From Chlorobiota bacterium (GTDB lineage: Bacteria > Bacteroidota > Bacteroidia > Bacteroidales > F082): 36,098 nt of DNA. The stretch is from contig JAUVKF010000034.1 in assembly GCA_030596395.1 (NCBI GenBank), positions 1 through 36,098 of the forward strand. The letters are read 5' to 3'. Numbering within the stretch: the first letter of the stretch is position 1; every line of letters starts with the position of its first letter. Below are positions 13,271 to 22,265 of the stretch, in pieces. The notes beneath the pieces were generated by a model. That model saw only the letters and a program-made list of their open reading frames with translations. It did not search any database and had not been told where the DNA came from. Position numbers and translations under genes: made by a program.

Positions 13271-16200
13271 ATGTCGAAATACTTTCTGAGCATTCGTAAA
13301 AAGTTTGCTTTACTATTGTTTTGCCTACTATTTGCTGTTGTATTTATACCCGATGAATTGCTTTCCCAGAATTTTATCATTCCTGATTCATTAAACCGGC
13401 CTGATACTACAGGCGTTGATCTGGTTTTTCCTTTCAACGATAACACCGGTAATCCTTATATCGATAATCAGAATTCAAGCCCCCTTTTTTTACGCGATCC
13501 TTCTAACATTCAGCGTGAAGTAATTTACAACCCAGAAACCAACACCTACGAGTTTGTTAATAAAGTGGGTGATTTTTCTTACCGTGCACCAACCGTATTG
13601 GATTTTGATGATTACCAGGATTTTGACCTTAAACGTGATGTAAACCAATATTGGAACGAAAGGGCTCAAACCGCCGGAACTGCCGAGGGGTCAAGGCTGA
13701 TCCCAAAATTATACATTGGAGGTGAAGCATTTGAAACCATATTCGGCAGCAACACCATTGATATCAGACCGCAGGGATCTGCCGAAGTTAGTTTTGGTGT
13801 TTTACATAACAAACGTGATGACCCTGCATTGGATGTAAGGCAGCGGAAAACAACAAACTTCGATTTTGATATGCGTATTCAAATGAATGTTGTGGCTAAA
13901 ATCGGAGATAAGATCGAGTTTAAAGCCAACTACAATACCGAATCTTCTTTCGACTTTGAAAATACCCTGAAATTGAAATACGAAGGAAATGAGGATGAGA
14001 TTATTAAAATTATTGAAGCCGGTAACGTAAGCCTGCCGTTGCGTTCATCCCTTATCCGTGGTAGCCAGAGTTTGTTTGGTGTTAAAACAGAGCTTCAATT
14101 TGGTAAAACCAGGGTAACAGCCCTTTTCTCGCAGCAGCAAAGCGAAACCCAGAATATTAGAGTACAGGGAGGCGCCCAATCTAACCGCTTTAAAATTACT
14201 GCGCTTGATTATGAAGAAAATAAGCACTTCTTCTTTGGACATAAATTTCGTGACAATTATGAAAGAGGTGTTTCAACATTACCCATCATTACATCTGATG
14301 TAACAATTACCAGGATTGAAGTATGGGTTACAAATATTGGGGCCGCCACCGAAGAAAACAGAAACATTGTTGCTTTCACCGACCTCGGTGAAAATCAGCG
14401 TGAAAACATTTATAATTATTTTGTTAATCCTGTACCGGGACAAAGCAATCCATCAAATTATTCTAACGACTTGTTGCTGCGCATGGATACAACCCAAATC
14501 AGGAATATCAGCAACGTAACCAGCTATCTTACAGGCGATCCATTAAATGTTGGTATGACTAATTATATGGTTGCCGGTGATGACTACGTAAAGCTTGAAA
14601 ATGCACGGAAACTTAGAAGTTCTGAATATACGTTAAACAGTAAACTTGGATTTCTTTCGCTGAATACCACATTGAACCCCGATCAGGTTCTGGCTTTGGC
14701 CTATCAATATACCATCATAGGTTCAGATGAGGTTTACCAGGTTGGTGAATTTTCTGACCAGGGTGTTGTGGCTCCAAATTGTCTGGTTGTAAGATTATTG
14801 AAAAGTAACACCCTGAATACAAGCATGCCCATGTGGGACCTGATGATGAAAAACGTCTATCCTATTGGAGCATACCAGGTGCAACGAGATGATTTCAGGT
14901 TTAACCTACTTTATACCGGAAATGAAGAAGGAGTTCCAACAGGCTATTTTACCAGGGGCCCCGATGATGCAACAGGTATTCCGCTTATCCATCTTTTTGG
15001 CATGGACAGGCTTGATATCCAACGAAATCCAATGCCTGGCGGGGATGGGCTGTTTGACTTTATTGATGGCGCTGCACTGAATGGTGGAACAATCCAGGCA
15101 TCCAATGGTAGGATATTTTTTACATCGCTCGAACCTTTTGGCACTTTTGTCAGGGACTCCATCTTTCCGAACGATCCTGATTTTGCGGATTTCTATGCCT
15201 TTGATTCGTTGTACTCAATGACCAAAACAGGAGCTGAACAATATCCTGAAAAGAATAGATACATTCTCGAAGGAATGTACAAATCGCAATCCGGTTCTGA
15301 TATTAGCTTGAATGCCTTGAATGTTCCCCAGGGATCGGTTACTGTAACAGCTGGCGGTATTCCATTGGTTGAAAATCAGGACTATACGGTAGATTATACG
15401 CTGGGTCGTGTGACCATAATCAATGAAGGAATTCTTAATTCCGGAGTGCCGATCAATGTTTCGCTCGAAAGTAATTCCATGTTCAATGTGCAGCAAAAAA
15501 GGATGATGGGGGTACATGTTGATCACGAGATCAATAAGAATTTTCACATTGGGGGAACATTGTTAAACCTGCATGAACGGCCTCTCACACAAAAAGTTAA
15601 CTATGGCGATGACCCGGTCTCGAATACCATGTGGGGCCTTGATTTGAGTTACCGGACTGAATCGAGATGGCTGACAAAAATCATTAATAAACTACCAGGT
15701 ATATCATCAAACCAGATTTCGCAAATTACCGTTGATGGCGAATTTGCACAGTTTATACCAGGTCATTCAAAAGCCATTGGCAGTAGCGGAACTTCTTATA
15801 TTGATGATTTTGAAGGAGCCAAATCTTCTATCGACCTGAAACATATTGGTTCATGGTTCACCGCAAGTACGCCTCAGCTGCAAAACGACCTTTTCCCGGA
15901 AGCCATGAACGAAAGCCTCAATTATGGGAAAAACAGGGCAAGACTGGCATGGTATATCATCGACCCATTGTTTTATGACAGAAGCGGAACTTTAAGGCCG
16001 GGGAATGTTTCGAAAAATGAGTTATCAAAAAACTCAACACGGCAGGTTTTGGAAACGGAAGTCTTTCCGAATAAGGACAACCCCAATGGAATTTCTACCA
16101 ATATTGCAGTTTTAAACCTGGCTTACTTCCCTGAAGAAAAAGGGCCTTACAACTATGATGTTGATCCATCAGGTATTTCTGCCGGTTTGAATGATGACGG

Positions 16201-19200
16201 AACCCTGACGGATCCTGAGAGCAGGTGGGGTGGTATTATGCGTAAAGTTGAATCCTCCGATTTTGAGGCAGCCAATATTGAGTATATCGAGTTCTGGATG
16301 ATGGATCCTTTTGATGAAGAAGAATATTCCGAAAGTCATGGAGATTTATACATCAACCTGGGTGAAATATCGGAAGACATTTTACGTGATGGACGAAAAA
16401 GTTACGAAAACGGGCTACCGACTTCATCGGTAGTAAAAGATGTTGATGAAACAATTTGGGGCCGTGTCCCGAACTTACAGGCCCTGGTTGAATCATTCAG
16501 CAATGAAGGAGGATCGAGGCTTTACCAGGATGTGGGATATGATGGTTTGTCGAGTGATGATGAGGTTGGAAAGCATGAAGATGATTACCTGAAGAAAATG
16601 CTAGACAGGTTCCTGGGTGGCCCGCCATACCAGGAAGCACTGACTGACCCATCATCAGATGACTACCATTATTATCGTGGTTCCGATTACGACCAGGAAG
16701 CGAAATATGAAAGTGTGACCGAACGGTATAAAAAATTCAACAATACTGAAGGAAACTCACCTACCGATGAACTGAACCAGGAGAGTTACCCAACTGCCGG
16801 AACTACCATACCCAATGTTGAAGACATTAACCGTGACAATACATTGAGTGAATCGGAACGTTATTTCCAATACAGGGTAAAATTTGATACGGCGAGCTTA
16901 AAAATCGGCCAGAATTACGTGACCGATATTCGCAAGACCAATACCGGAAAACTTCAAAATGGCGATAACAGGGAAGTGAAATGGTATCAATTTAAAATTC
17001 CTGTTAAGAATCCTGAGAAAATTGTTGGAAATATCAGTGATTTCCGCTCTATCCGGTTTATGCGTATGTTCTTACGCGACTGGAATGCACCTGTTGTTTT
17101 GCGCTTCGCAACTTTTGAACTGGTTCGAGGTGAATGGAGAACTTACGATAATTCTTTATTGTCACAAGGCGAATATATTCCCGGTGATGACGGAAGTGAA
17201 ACCAAATTCACCGTATCAACTGTTAATATTGAAGAGAATGGCAGCCGCAAACCGGTTCCTTATGTGTCACCTCCGGGCATTGAAAGAGAAATTCAGTTTG
17301 GTACAACCAGTTATATTCAACAGAATGAGCAATCGCTATCGTTTACTATTGAAAGTTTGCTGGATGGCGATGCACGAGGCGTGTTTAAAACTACTGACTT
17401 TGATTTCAGGCAGTACAAAAAAATTAAGATGTTCGTTCATGCCGAGGCCATGAATGAAGTAAATGACCCAAAATTTGGTGTTGCCGGGCATATTTACGAT
17501 ACCAATACCATGACTGTTTTTGTCAGGGTTGGATCCGATTTTACACAAAACTATTACGAATACGAAATTCCTGTTGAATTTACACCCTGGGGCGTTACCG
17601 AAAACCAGGCAGATATCATCTGGCCTGAGGTTAATAACATGGAAATCGACTTGGATCAACTGGTTCAGGTTAAGCACAATAGAAACATTCAGATGCGCGA
17701 CCCCAACACAGATATTGAATTGTATAAACCGTATATTGAAAAACTTGGAAAAGCAAAAGTTACTGTTTTAGGAAGCCCCAATATTGGCGATGTGATGGGT
17801 ATTTTGATCGGTGTCCGTAACCCCAAAAAAGTGGGTACAGGTTTTGAAGATACCGGGGAACCCGTTAACGCTACCATTTGGGTTAACGAACTGCGCTTAA
17901 CCGATTTCAATAAAAAGGCGGGTTGGGCTGCAACAGGTAGGGCAGAGGTAACATTGGCTGACCTGGGTAAAATAGGTATCGCAGCTTCACACAGCTCGGC
18001 GGGGTTTGGTAGTATAGAACAGAAAATAAGTGAGTTGCCACTTGAATCTACAACGGATCTTTTATTTACAACTGATATTGACTGGGGTAAGTTTTTCGGA
18101 CAAAAGACAGGTGTTAGAATACCCATGCACTACGACTATAATTCTACGCGTATCACCCCGGAGTATAACCCAATTGATCCCGATATTAAATTGAAAGATG
18201 AATTGGATTCATATGAAGATAAAATCAACAAGGACTCTGTGAGAATACTGGCCGAAGATTATACAGTAAGGCAGAACCTGAACTTTATGAATGTCAGGAA
18301 GGAGCGTACCAACAATGAGAAAAAACCAAAAGTTTACGATATTGAAAACTTTGATGTAACTTTTGCATACTCGAAAGATGAACACAGAAACATCGATTTT
18401 GAGGTTGACAACTTTAAACGATACCGGGGCGGATTAGGATATAACTGGAATGGTCGGCCAAAAAACTACCAACCATTTAAAAAGTCGAAAGGCCTGAAAT
18501 CAAAGCATCTGGCACTGATCAAAGATTTTAACGTTTATCTTTTGCCTAAGGTGTTCTCGTTCAGGACTGATATGGATCGAACCTTCAAAGAGCAGCGTTA
18601 CCGCGATAAGAGTTTTGGCGATATTATCATTTATCCAACTTATGAACGAAAGTGGGATTGGAACAGACAATACGATCTGAAGTATGACTTTTCAAAATCC
18701 TTGTCTTTTGAATTCAACGCGGGAGCAAATGCTTTTATTGAGGAACCACAGATATATCCTGATAAAGACACACAGGAATGGGAGGAATATAAACAGGAAA
18801 TATGGAGGCAAATTGGCAGTTTTGGTACAATGAATCGTTACAATCAAACCTTCAGGATTAACTATAATTTGCCATTGAGAAAAATCCCGATACTTGACTG
18901 GATAACTGCAACGGGAAGTTATACAGGCTTGTATTCGTGGTCTGGTGCACCTACTACAATACGAACACGATTGGGTAATGTAATTGAAAATTCACAGCAA
19001 ATCCAGGTAAACAGCAGTGCCGATTTGAGTAAATTATACAATAAAATTCCTTACTTCAAAGAAATAACTAAGACCAAGTCCCGATCTTCCAGATCATCAT
19101 CCCGTTCGCGCGGAACCATTCCCGAACCACCCGCAGACGACACAACTGCCAAGCCTAAGAAAAATTATGGCAAAATAGTTGGTGATGGTTTTTTGAGAAT

Positions 19201-20578
19201 TTTAATGCTGATTAAAAAAGTATCGGTCACTTATACCGAAGGAAATGGAACTGCCCTTCCGGGATATATGCCACAACCCGACCTGCTTGGTATATCATTT
19301 GCAGAAAATAATGCTCCTGGCTGGGGATTTGTATTTGGCGGACAAAAAGATATCAGGCAGGATGCTGCTAATTATGGATGGATTTCTAAAGACTCAACGC
19401 TTAACCAGGCTTATATGAAGAAAGCCAACAAAGCCTTTTCTTATAAGGTAAATGCCGATATCCTGAATGCCATAAGGATTGATGTAGATGGTGATTATAT
19501 ATATACCGATAATTTCCAGGCTTATTTCCGATACGACTGGGATTCGCTTCAATTTATGGAATATACACCAATAACAACCGGAAATTATAGTATTTCATAT
19601 TCAATTATTCGAACTTCATTTGATAAAACAGATACCGCTGGCAATTCGGCAACCTTCCGGCAGTTCCTGGATAGCAGGCAGGAAATAGCATTCAGATTGG
19701 CGAATGCAGATACGGAGCGATGGAAAGGAGAAACTTATCACGATACGCTCGCCAACGCTGAATTTCCATTAGGATATGGTTCGAATTCTGCTGAAGTATT
19801 GTATTATTCTTTTTTGTCAGCATATTCAGGACAGGGAGCAGGATCGGTAGGGATATCAACCCCTTTCCCAAAATTCCCATATCCTAATTGGCGGATCACT
19901 TTTGGGGGTTTAACAAATATTGAAGCTGTTTCTAAAGTCTTCCGGACATTCAACATCACGCATGGTTACAGGTCGATGTTAAGTATATCATCGTGGACTA
20001 CCAATGTCAATTTCGATCCGTTTAATCCTGATAACAGGTACGAAAACAGTCCGAATTTTGTAACAAAATACGATATTGGAGTGATTTCGGTAATTGAATC
20101 ATACAGCCCGCTGATTGGGATTGATATGACCTTGAAAAACAGCCTTATGCTCAAGGTCGAATATAAAAAGACGAGAAATTTAACACTCAGTTTTGTGAAC
20201 AACCAGATGACAGAAATTGTTGCTGATGATATCATATTAGGTTTTGGCTTTCGATTAAAGAACCTGAAATTTTCTATCGGATCGCTGAGTGGCAAAAAAA
20301 GCAAATCCACTTCTTACAGCAGTGACCTGAATTTTAAACTCGATTTTGGTATCCGTGATTCCAAAACTACGCTTCGCAGAATTGATGAAGACAATAACCA
20401 GATTTCGGCAGGATCGAGGCAATATAACCTGAATTTTTCGGCTGACTATATGCTAAGCCAAAGTTTACAAATAAGGTTATATTATAACTGGACAAGCAAC
20501 AACCCATATGTGTCATCTCAATTTCCGAATTCAACCACAAACGGTGGTATAACCCTGAGGTTTAATCTTGCTCAGTAG
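13271..20578 (+). CDS. sprA: T9SS outer-membrane translocon protein SprA (Sov)
   Basis: With the ATG at 13271 this is 2435 residues, close to Flavobacterium SprA (about 2400). A TTG at 13253 would add six residues before the signal peptide (IRKKFALLLFCLLFAVVFIP...LSQ). SprA forms the very large single-chain beta-barrel through which type IX cargo crosses the outer membrane. Recognisable family features include the N-terminal region with GSAEVSFGVLHNKRDDPAL and IGDKIEFKANYNTESSFDFE, and the central SYIDDFEGAKSSIDL, W-x-A-S-x-P segment. Many barrel strands follow to the end (GGITLRFNLAQ). A Ser/Arg-rich stretch (KSRSSRSSSRSRG, near 19078-19112) interrupts a loop of the C-terminal half. ruvA precedes and gcvH follows. 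Confidence 0.97.
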   Translation: MSKYFLSIRKKFALLLFCLLFAVVFIPDELLSQNFIIPDSLNRPDTTGVDLVFPFNDNTGNPYIDNQNSSPLFLRDPSNIQREVIYNPETNTYEFVNKVGDFSYRAPTVLDFDDYQDFDLKRDVNQYWNERAQTAGTAEGSRLIPKLYIGGEAFETIFGSNTIDIRPQGSAEVSFGVLHNKRDDPALDVRQRKTTNFDFDMRIQMNVVAKIGDKIEFKANYNTESSFDFENTLKLKYEGNEDEIIKIIEAGNVSLPLRSSLIRGSQSLFGVKTELQFGKTRVTALFSQQQSETQNIRVQGGAQSNRFKITALDYEENKHFFFGHKFRDNYERGVSTLPIITSDVTITRIEVWVTNIGAATEENRNIVAFTDLGENQRENIYNYFVNPVPGQSNPSNYSNDLLLRMDTTQIRNISNVTSYLTGDPLNVGMTNYMVAGDDYVKLENARKLRSSEYTLNSKLGFLSLNTTLNPDQVLALAYQYTIIGSDEVYQVGEFSDQGVVAPNCLVVRLLKSNTLNTSMPMWDLMMKNVYPIGAYQVQRDDFRFNLLYTGNEEGVPTGYFTRGPDDATGIPLIHLFGMDRLDIQRNPMPGGDGLFDFIDGAALNGGTIQASNGRIFFTSLEPFGTFVRDSIFPNDPDFADFYAFDSLYSMTKTGAEQYPEKNRYILEGMYKSQSGSDISLNALNVPQGSVTVTAGGIPLVENQDYTVDYTLGRVTIINEGILNSGVPINVSLESNSMFNVQQKRMMGVHVDHEINKNFHIGGTLLNLHERPLTQKVNYGDDPVSNTMWGLDLSYRTESRWLTKIINKLPGISSNQISQITVDGEFAQFIPGHSKAIGSSGTSYIDDFEGAKSSIDLKHIGSWFTASTPQLQNDLFPEAMNESLNYGKNRARLAWYIIDPLFYDRSGTLRPGNVSKNELSKNSTRQVLETEVFPNKDNPNGISTNIAVLNLAYFPEEKGPYNYDVDPSGISAGLNDDGTLTDPESRWGGIMRKVESSDFEAANIEYIEFWMMDPFDEEEYSESHGDLYINLGEISEDILRDGRKSYENGLPTSSVVKDVDETIWGRVPNLQALVESFSNEGGSRLYQDVGYDGLSSDDEVGKHEDDYLKKMLDRFLGGPPYQEALTDPSSDDYHYYRGSDYDQEAKYESVTERYKKFNNTEGNSPTDELNQESYPTAGTTIPNVEDINRDNTLSESERYFQYRVKFDTASLKIGQNYVTDIRKTNTGKLQNGDNREVKWYQFKIPVKNPEKIVGNISDFRSIRFMRMFLRDWNAPVVLRFATFELVRGEWRTYDNSLLSQGEYIPGDDGSETKFTVSTVNIEENGSRKPVPYVSPPGIEREIQFGTTSYIQQNEQSLSFTIESLLDGDARGVFKTTDFDFRQYKKIKMFVHAEAMNEVNDPKFGVAGHIYDTNTMTVFVRVGSDFTQNYYEYEIPVEFTPWGVTENQADIIWPEVNNMEIDLDQLVQVKHNRNIQMRDPNTDIELYKPYIEKLGKAKVTVLGSPNIGDVMGILIGVRNPKKVGTGFEDTGEPVNATIWVNELRLTDFNKKAGWAATGRAEVTLADLGKIGIAASHSSAGFGSIEQKISELPLESTTDLLFTTDIDWGKFFGQKTGVRIPMHYDYNSTRITPEYNPIDPDIKLKDELDSYEDKINKDSVRILAEDYTVRQNLNFMNVRKERTNNEKKPKVYDIENFDVTFAYSKDEHRNIDFEVDNFKRYRGGLGYNWNGRPKNYQPFKKSKGLKSKHLALIKDFNVYLLPKVFSFRTDMDRTFKEQRYRDKSFGDIIIYPTYERKWDWNRQYDLKYDFSKSLSFEFNAGANAFIEEPQIYPDKDTQEWEEYKQEIWRQIGSFGTMNRYNQTFRINYNLPLRKIPILDWITATGSYTGLYSWSGAPTTIRTRLGNVIENSQQIQVNSSADLSKLYNKIPYFKEITKTKSRSSRSSSRSRGTIPEPPADDTTAKPKKNYGKIVGDGFLRILMLIKKVSVTYTEGNGTALPGYMPQPDLLGISFAENNAPGWGFVFGGQKDIRQDAANYGWISKDSTLNQAYMKKANKAFSYKVNADILNAIRIDVDGDYIYTDNFQAYFRYDWDSLQFMEYTPITTGNYSISYSIIRTSFDKTDTAGNSATFRQFLDSRQEIAFRLANADTERWKGETYHDTLANAEFPLGYGSNSAEVLYYSFLSAYSGQGAGSVGISTPFPKFPYPNWRITFGGLTNIEAVSKVFRTFNITHGYRSMLSISSWTTNVNFDPFNPDNRYENSPNFVTKYDIGVISVIESYSPLIGIDMTLKNSLMLKVEYKKTRNLTLSFVNNQMTEIVADDIILGFGFRLKNLKFSIGSLSGKKSKSTSYSSDLNFKLDFGIRDSKTTLRRIDEDNNQISAGSRQYNLNFSADYMLSQSLQIRLYYNWTSNNPYVSSQFPNSTTNGGITLRFNLAQ

Positions 20579-20668
20579 TTTTCTGCTTCTCAGGTATTCG
20601 AATAATCAAGAGGTGCTATTTTGAATAATTTTAAACTTTAATTGATGTTTACGCTGTAAAAAATATCC

Positions 20669-20676
20669 TAAATTTG
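20669..20676 (+). promoter_or_regulatory. -7 box (TAAATTTG) for gcvH
   Basis: TAnnTTTG match 20 bp before the gcvH ATG. A TGTTT about 20 bp upstream (20645-20650) is a weak -33 candidate. Confidence 0.45.
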
Positions 20677-20696
20677 AAGCCATAAAAAATCAAAAA

Positions 20697-21077
20697 ATGA
20701 ACATTCCAGAAAATTTATTGTACTCAGAAGATCATGAATGGATTAAGGTTGACGGAGATGAAGCGCTGCTTGGCATTACCGACTTTGCACAAAAAGAGCT
20801 TGGTGATATTGTTTTTGTCGAGGTAGAAACTGTTGATGAAGTACTGGGCAAAGGTGAAACTTTCGGAACAATAGAAGCAGTTAAAACAGTATCGGATATG
20901 TTTATGCCGGCAGGAGGTACAGTGTTGGAATTCAACGAGCAGATCGAAGACACACCGGAAGTGATCAACAAAGACCCATATGGCGAAGGGTGGATCATAA
21001 AAATGAAATTTAGTGATGTTTCTGAACTGGATGAAATGTTGGATCATGAAGCATACAAATCCATTATTGATGGCTAG
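20697..21077 (+). CDS. gcvH: Glycine cleavage system H protein
   Basis: This 126-residue lipoyl carrier protein has the usual length. The lipoylated lysine is K63 in TIEAVKTVSD. The flanking hammerhead strands (EWIKVDGDEALLGITDFAQKE at the start, PEVINKDPYGEGWIIKM near the end) match the family. GcvH shuttles the aminomethyl group of glycine between GcvP, GcvT and the lipoamide dehydrogenase in the cytoplasm. None of those partners is in this window. It sits between sprA and a VanZ-like gene (6 bp downstream), an order often seen in Bacteroidota. It has its own promoter-like box. Confidence 0.97.
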   Translation: MNIPENLLYSEDHEWIKVDGDEALLGITDFAQKELGDIVFVEVETVDEVLGKGETFGTIEAVKTVSDMFMPAGGTVLEFNEQIEDTPEVINKDPYGEGWIIKMKFSDVSELDEMLDHEAYKSIIDG

Positions 21078-21083
21078 TTCTGT

Positions 21084-21473
21084 ATGTTGATCAGGAAGTT
21101 GTGGCCCGCATTAATCTGGGCGCTGATTATTCTGATACTGACAGGTTTTCCGGGAGATTATTTCCCAGAAATAATTGATTTTTGGGAATGGATTGGGCCA
21201 GACAAATTGGTTCATCTTGCAATATTCGGAATCCTCACATTTCTTATTTTCTTTAACCTGCGTGCAGAATATCTGGTCAGTAAAAAGCGTTCATTATTTG
21301 TACTCACTATTTTGGGTGTTACTTTGGCATATGGTTTGCTTACTGAAGTATTACAGGCAACTGTATTTGTTGGAAGAGACGGAAATGTTTTCGATTTTTA
21401 CGCAAATAGTACAGGCGCTTTACTGGGATGGCTGGTATTTAGTTTAGTAATTCGGAAAAAAATTAAGATATAA
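21084..21473 (+). CDS. VanZ-like family membrane protein
   Basis: This 129-residue protein has four predicted membrane helices. It carries the VanZ-like signature of an early PGDYFPE loop, DKLVHLAIFGILTFL, YGLLTEVLQ, and a GRDGNVFDFYANSTGALLGW segment near the C-terminus. VanZ of enterococci confers low-level teicoplanin resistance, but most chromosomal relatives have unknown roles, perhaps in envelope lipids. The start is 6 bp after the gcvH stop, so it is co-transcribed with gcvH. This pair downstream of sprA is conserved in the phylum. Confidence 0.85.
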   Translation: MLIRKLWPALIWALIILILTGFPGDYFPEIIDFWEWIGPDKLVHLAIFGILTFLIFFNLRAEYLVSKKRSLFVLTILGVTLAYGLLTEVLQATVFVGRDGNVFDFYANSTGALLGWLVFSLVIRKKIKI

Positions 21474-21537
21474 TAAACAGGTATGTTGGATAATTATTAC
21501 TTTAGCGCTGTTATTATCCATGCTAAAAATTCAGTTT

Positions 21538-22215
21538 ATGGAAATTAAAAAAACACCTAAGGCAGACCTTGAAAAGAAAAAAGTAATTTTTTTCGAGATA
21601 GGTCTTATACTGGCATTAGTGATCGTGTTTGCCGCTTTTGAGTATAAAGACTATGATAAGCAAACAATTGATCTGTCGCAGCGGGCAATAGATGATATTC
21701 CGGAAGAAATCATCCCCATTACAGAGCAAAAAGTAAAACCACCTCCGCCACCACCTCCAAAACAGGTTACACAAATTAAGATCGTTGAGGATGATGTGGA
21801 AGTGGATGAAGACATTGATATTGATGTTGAAGCCGATGATGAAACTATTATTGAAGAATACATCCCACCCGAAGAAGATGAAGAAGGCATTGTTGAAGCA
21901 GAGATTTTTACGGTGGTTGAGTCAATGCCGGAATTCCCGGGAGGAATGGGTGAGTTGATGAAATACCTCGCTACAAACATTAAATATCCACCACTGGCAA
22001 AAGAAAGTGGTATCCAGGGTCGTGTGTTTATCAACTTTGTGGTTGAACCCGATGGAAAAATATCAAATGTTAAAGTTTTGCGTGGTATTGGCGGCGGTTG
22101 CGATGAAGAAGCTGTCCGTGTTGTGGAATCAATGCCAAAGTGGAAAGCCGGGAAACAGCGTGGTAAACCTGTTAGGGTATCATATAACCTGCCGGTTAAG
22201 TTTACGTTGCAATAG
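21538..22215 (+). CDS. TonB-type energy transducer
   Basis: Start ATG 21538 gives MEIKKTPKADLEKKKVIFFE, the standard N-terminus of Bacteroidota TonB proteins; ATG 21520 adds six residues. The 225-residue protein has one membrane helix (about 17-37) and a proline run (KPPPPPPPK, about 73-81). A strongly acidic linker follows (DDVEVDEDIDIDVEADDE..., about 90-130). The C-terminal TonB domain reads YPPLAKESGIQGRVFINFVV, then RGIGGGCDEEAVRVVESMP and a NLPVKFTLQ end. It would transmit proton-motive force to TonB-dependent outer-membrane transporters; ExbB/D partners are not nearby. A terminator follows immediately. Confidence 0.9.
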   Translation: MEIKKTPKADLEKKKVIFFEIGLILALVIVFAAFEYKDYDKQTIDLSQRAIDDIPEEIIPITEQKVKPPPPPPPKQVTQIKIVEDDVEVDEDIDIDVEADDETIIEEYIPPEEDEEGIVEAEIFTVVESMPEFPGGMGELMKYLATNIKYPPLAKESGIQGRVFINFVVEPDGKISNVKVLRGIGGGCDEEAVRVVESMPKWKAGKQRGKPVRVSYNLPVKFTLQ

Positions 22216-22235
22216 GAATGAACTTATATATTTTG

Positions 22236-22265
22236 AAGGGCCGCTGATTTTCAGCGGCCTTTTTT
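22236..22265 (+). terminator. Rho-independent terminator after tonB
   Basis: GGCCGCTGA (22239-22247) pairs perfectly with TCAGCGGCC (22251-22259), extended by one G-U and two A-T pairs, with a 3-nt loop and T6. The T run overlaps the uvrC stop codon on the other strand, so the two transcription units meet tail to tail here. Confidence 0.9.

Noticed and set aside
15215-15547. Several antisense and out-of-frame ORFs within sprA
   Set aside because: Expected by chance in a 7.3-kb gene; none has a start context or protein-like composition.
20724-21047. Antisense ORFs opposite gcvH (two frames)
   Set aside because: Shadows of a strongly conserved gene; no independent signals.
22236-22265. Bidirectional terminator also serving uvrC
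   Set aside because: On the minus strand the stem is not followed by a T-rich run.
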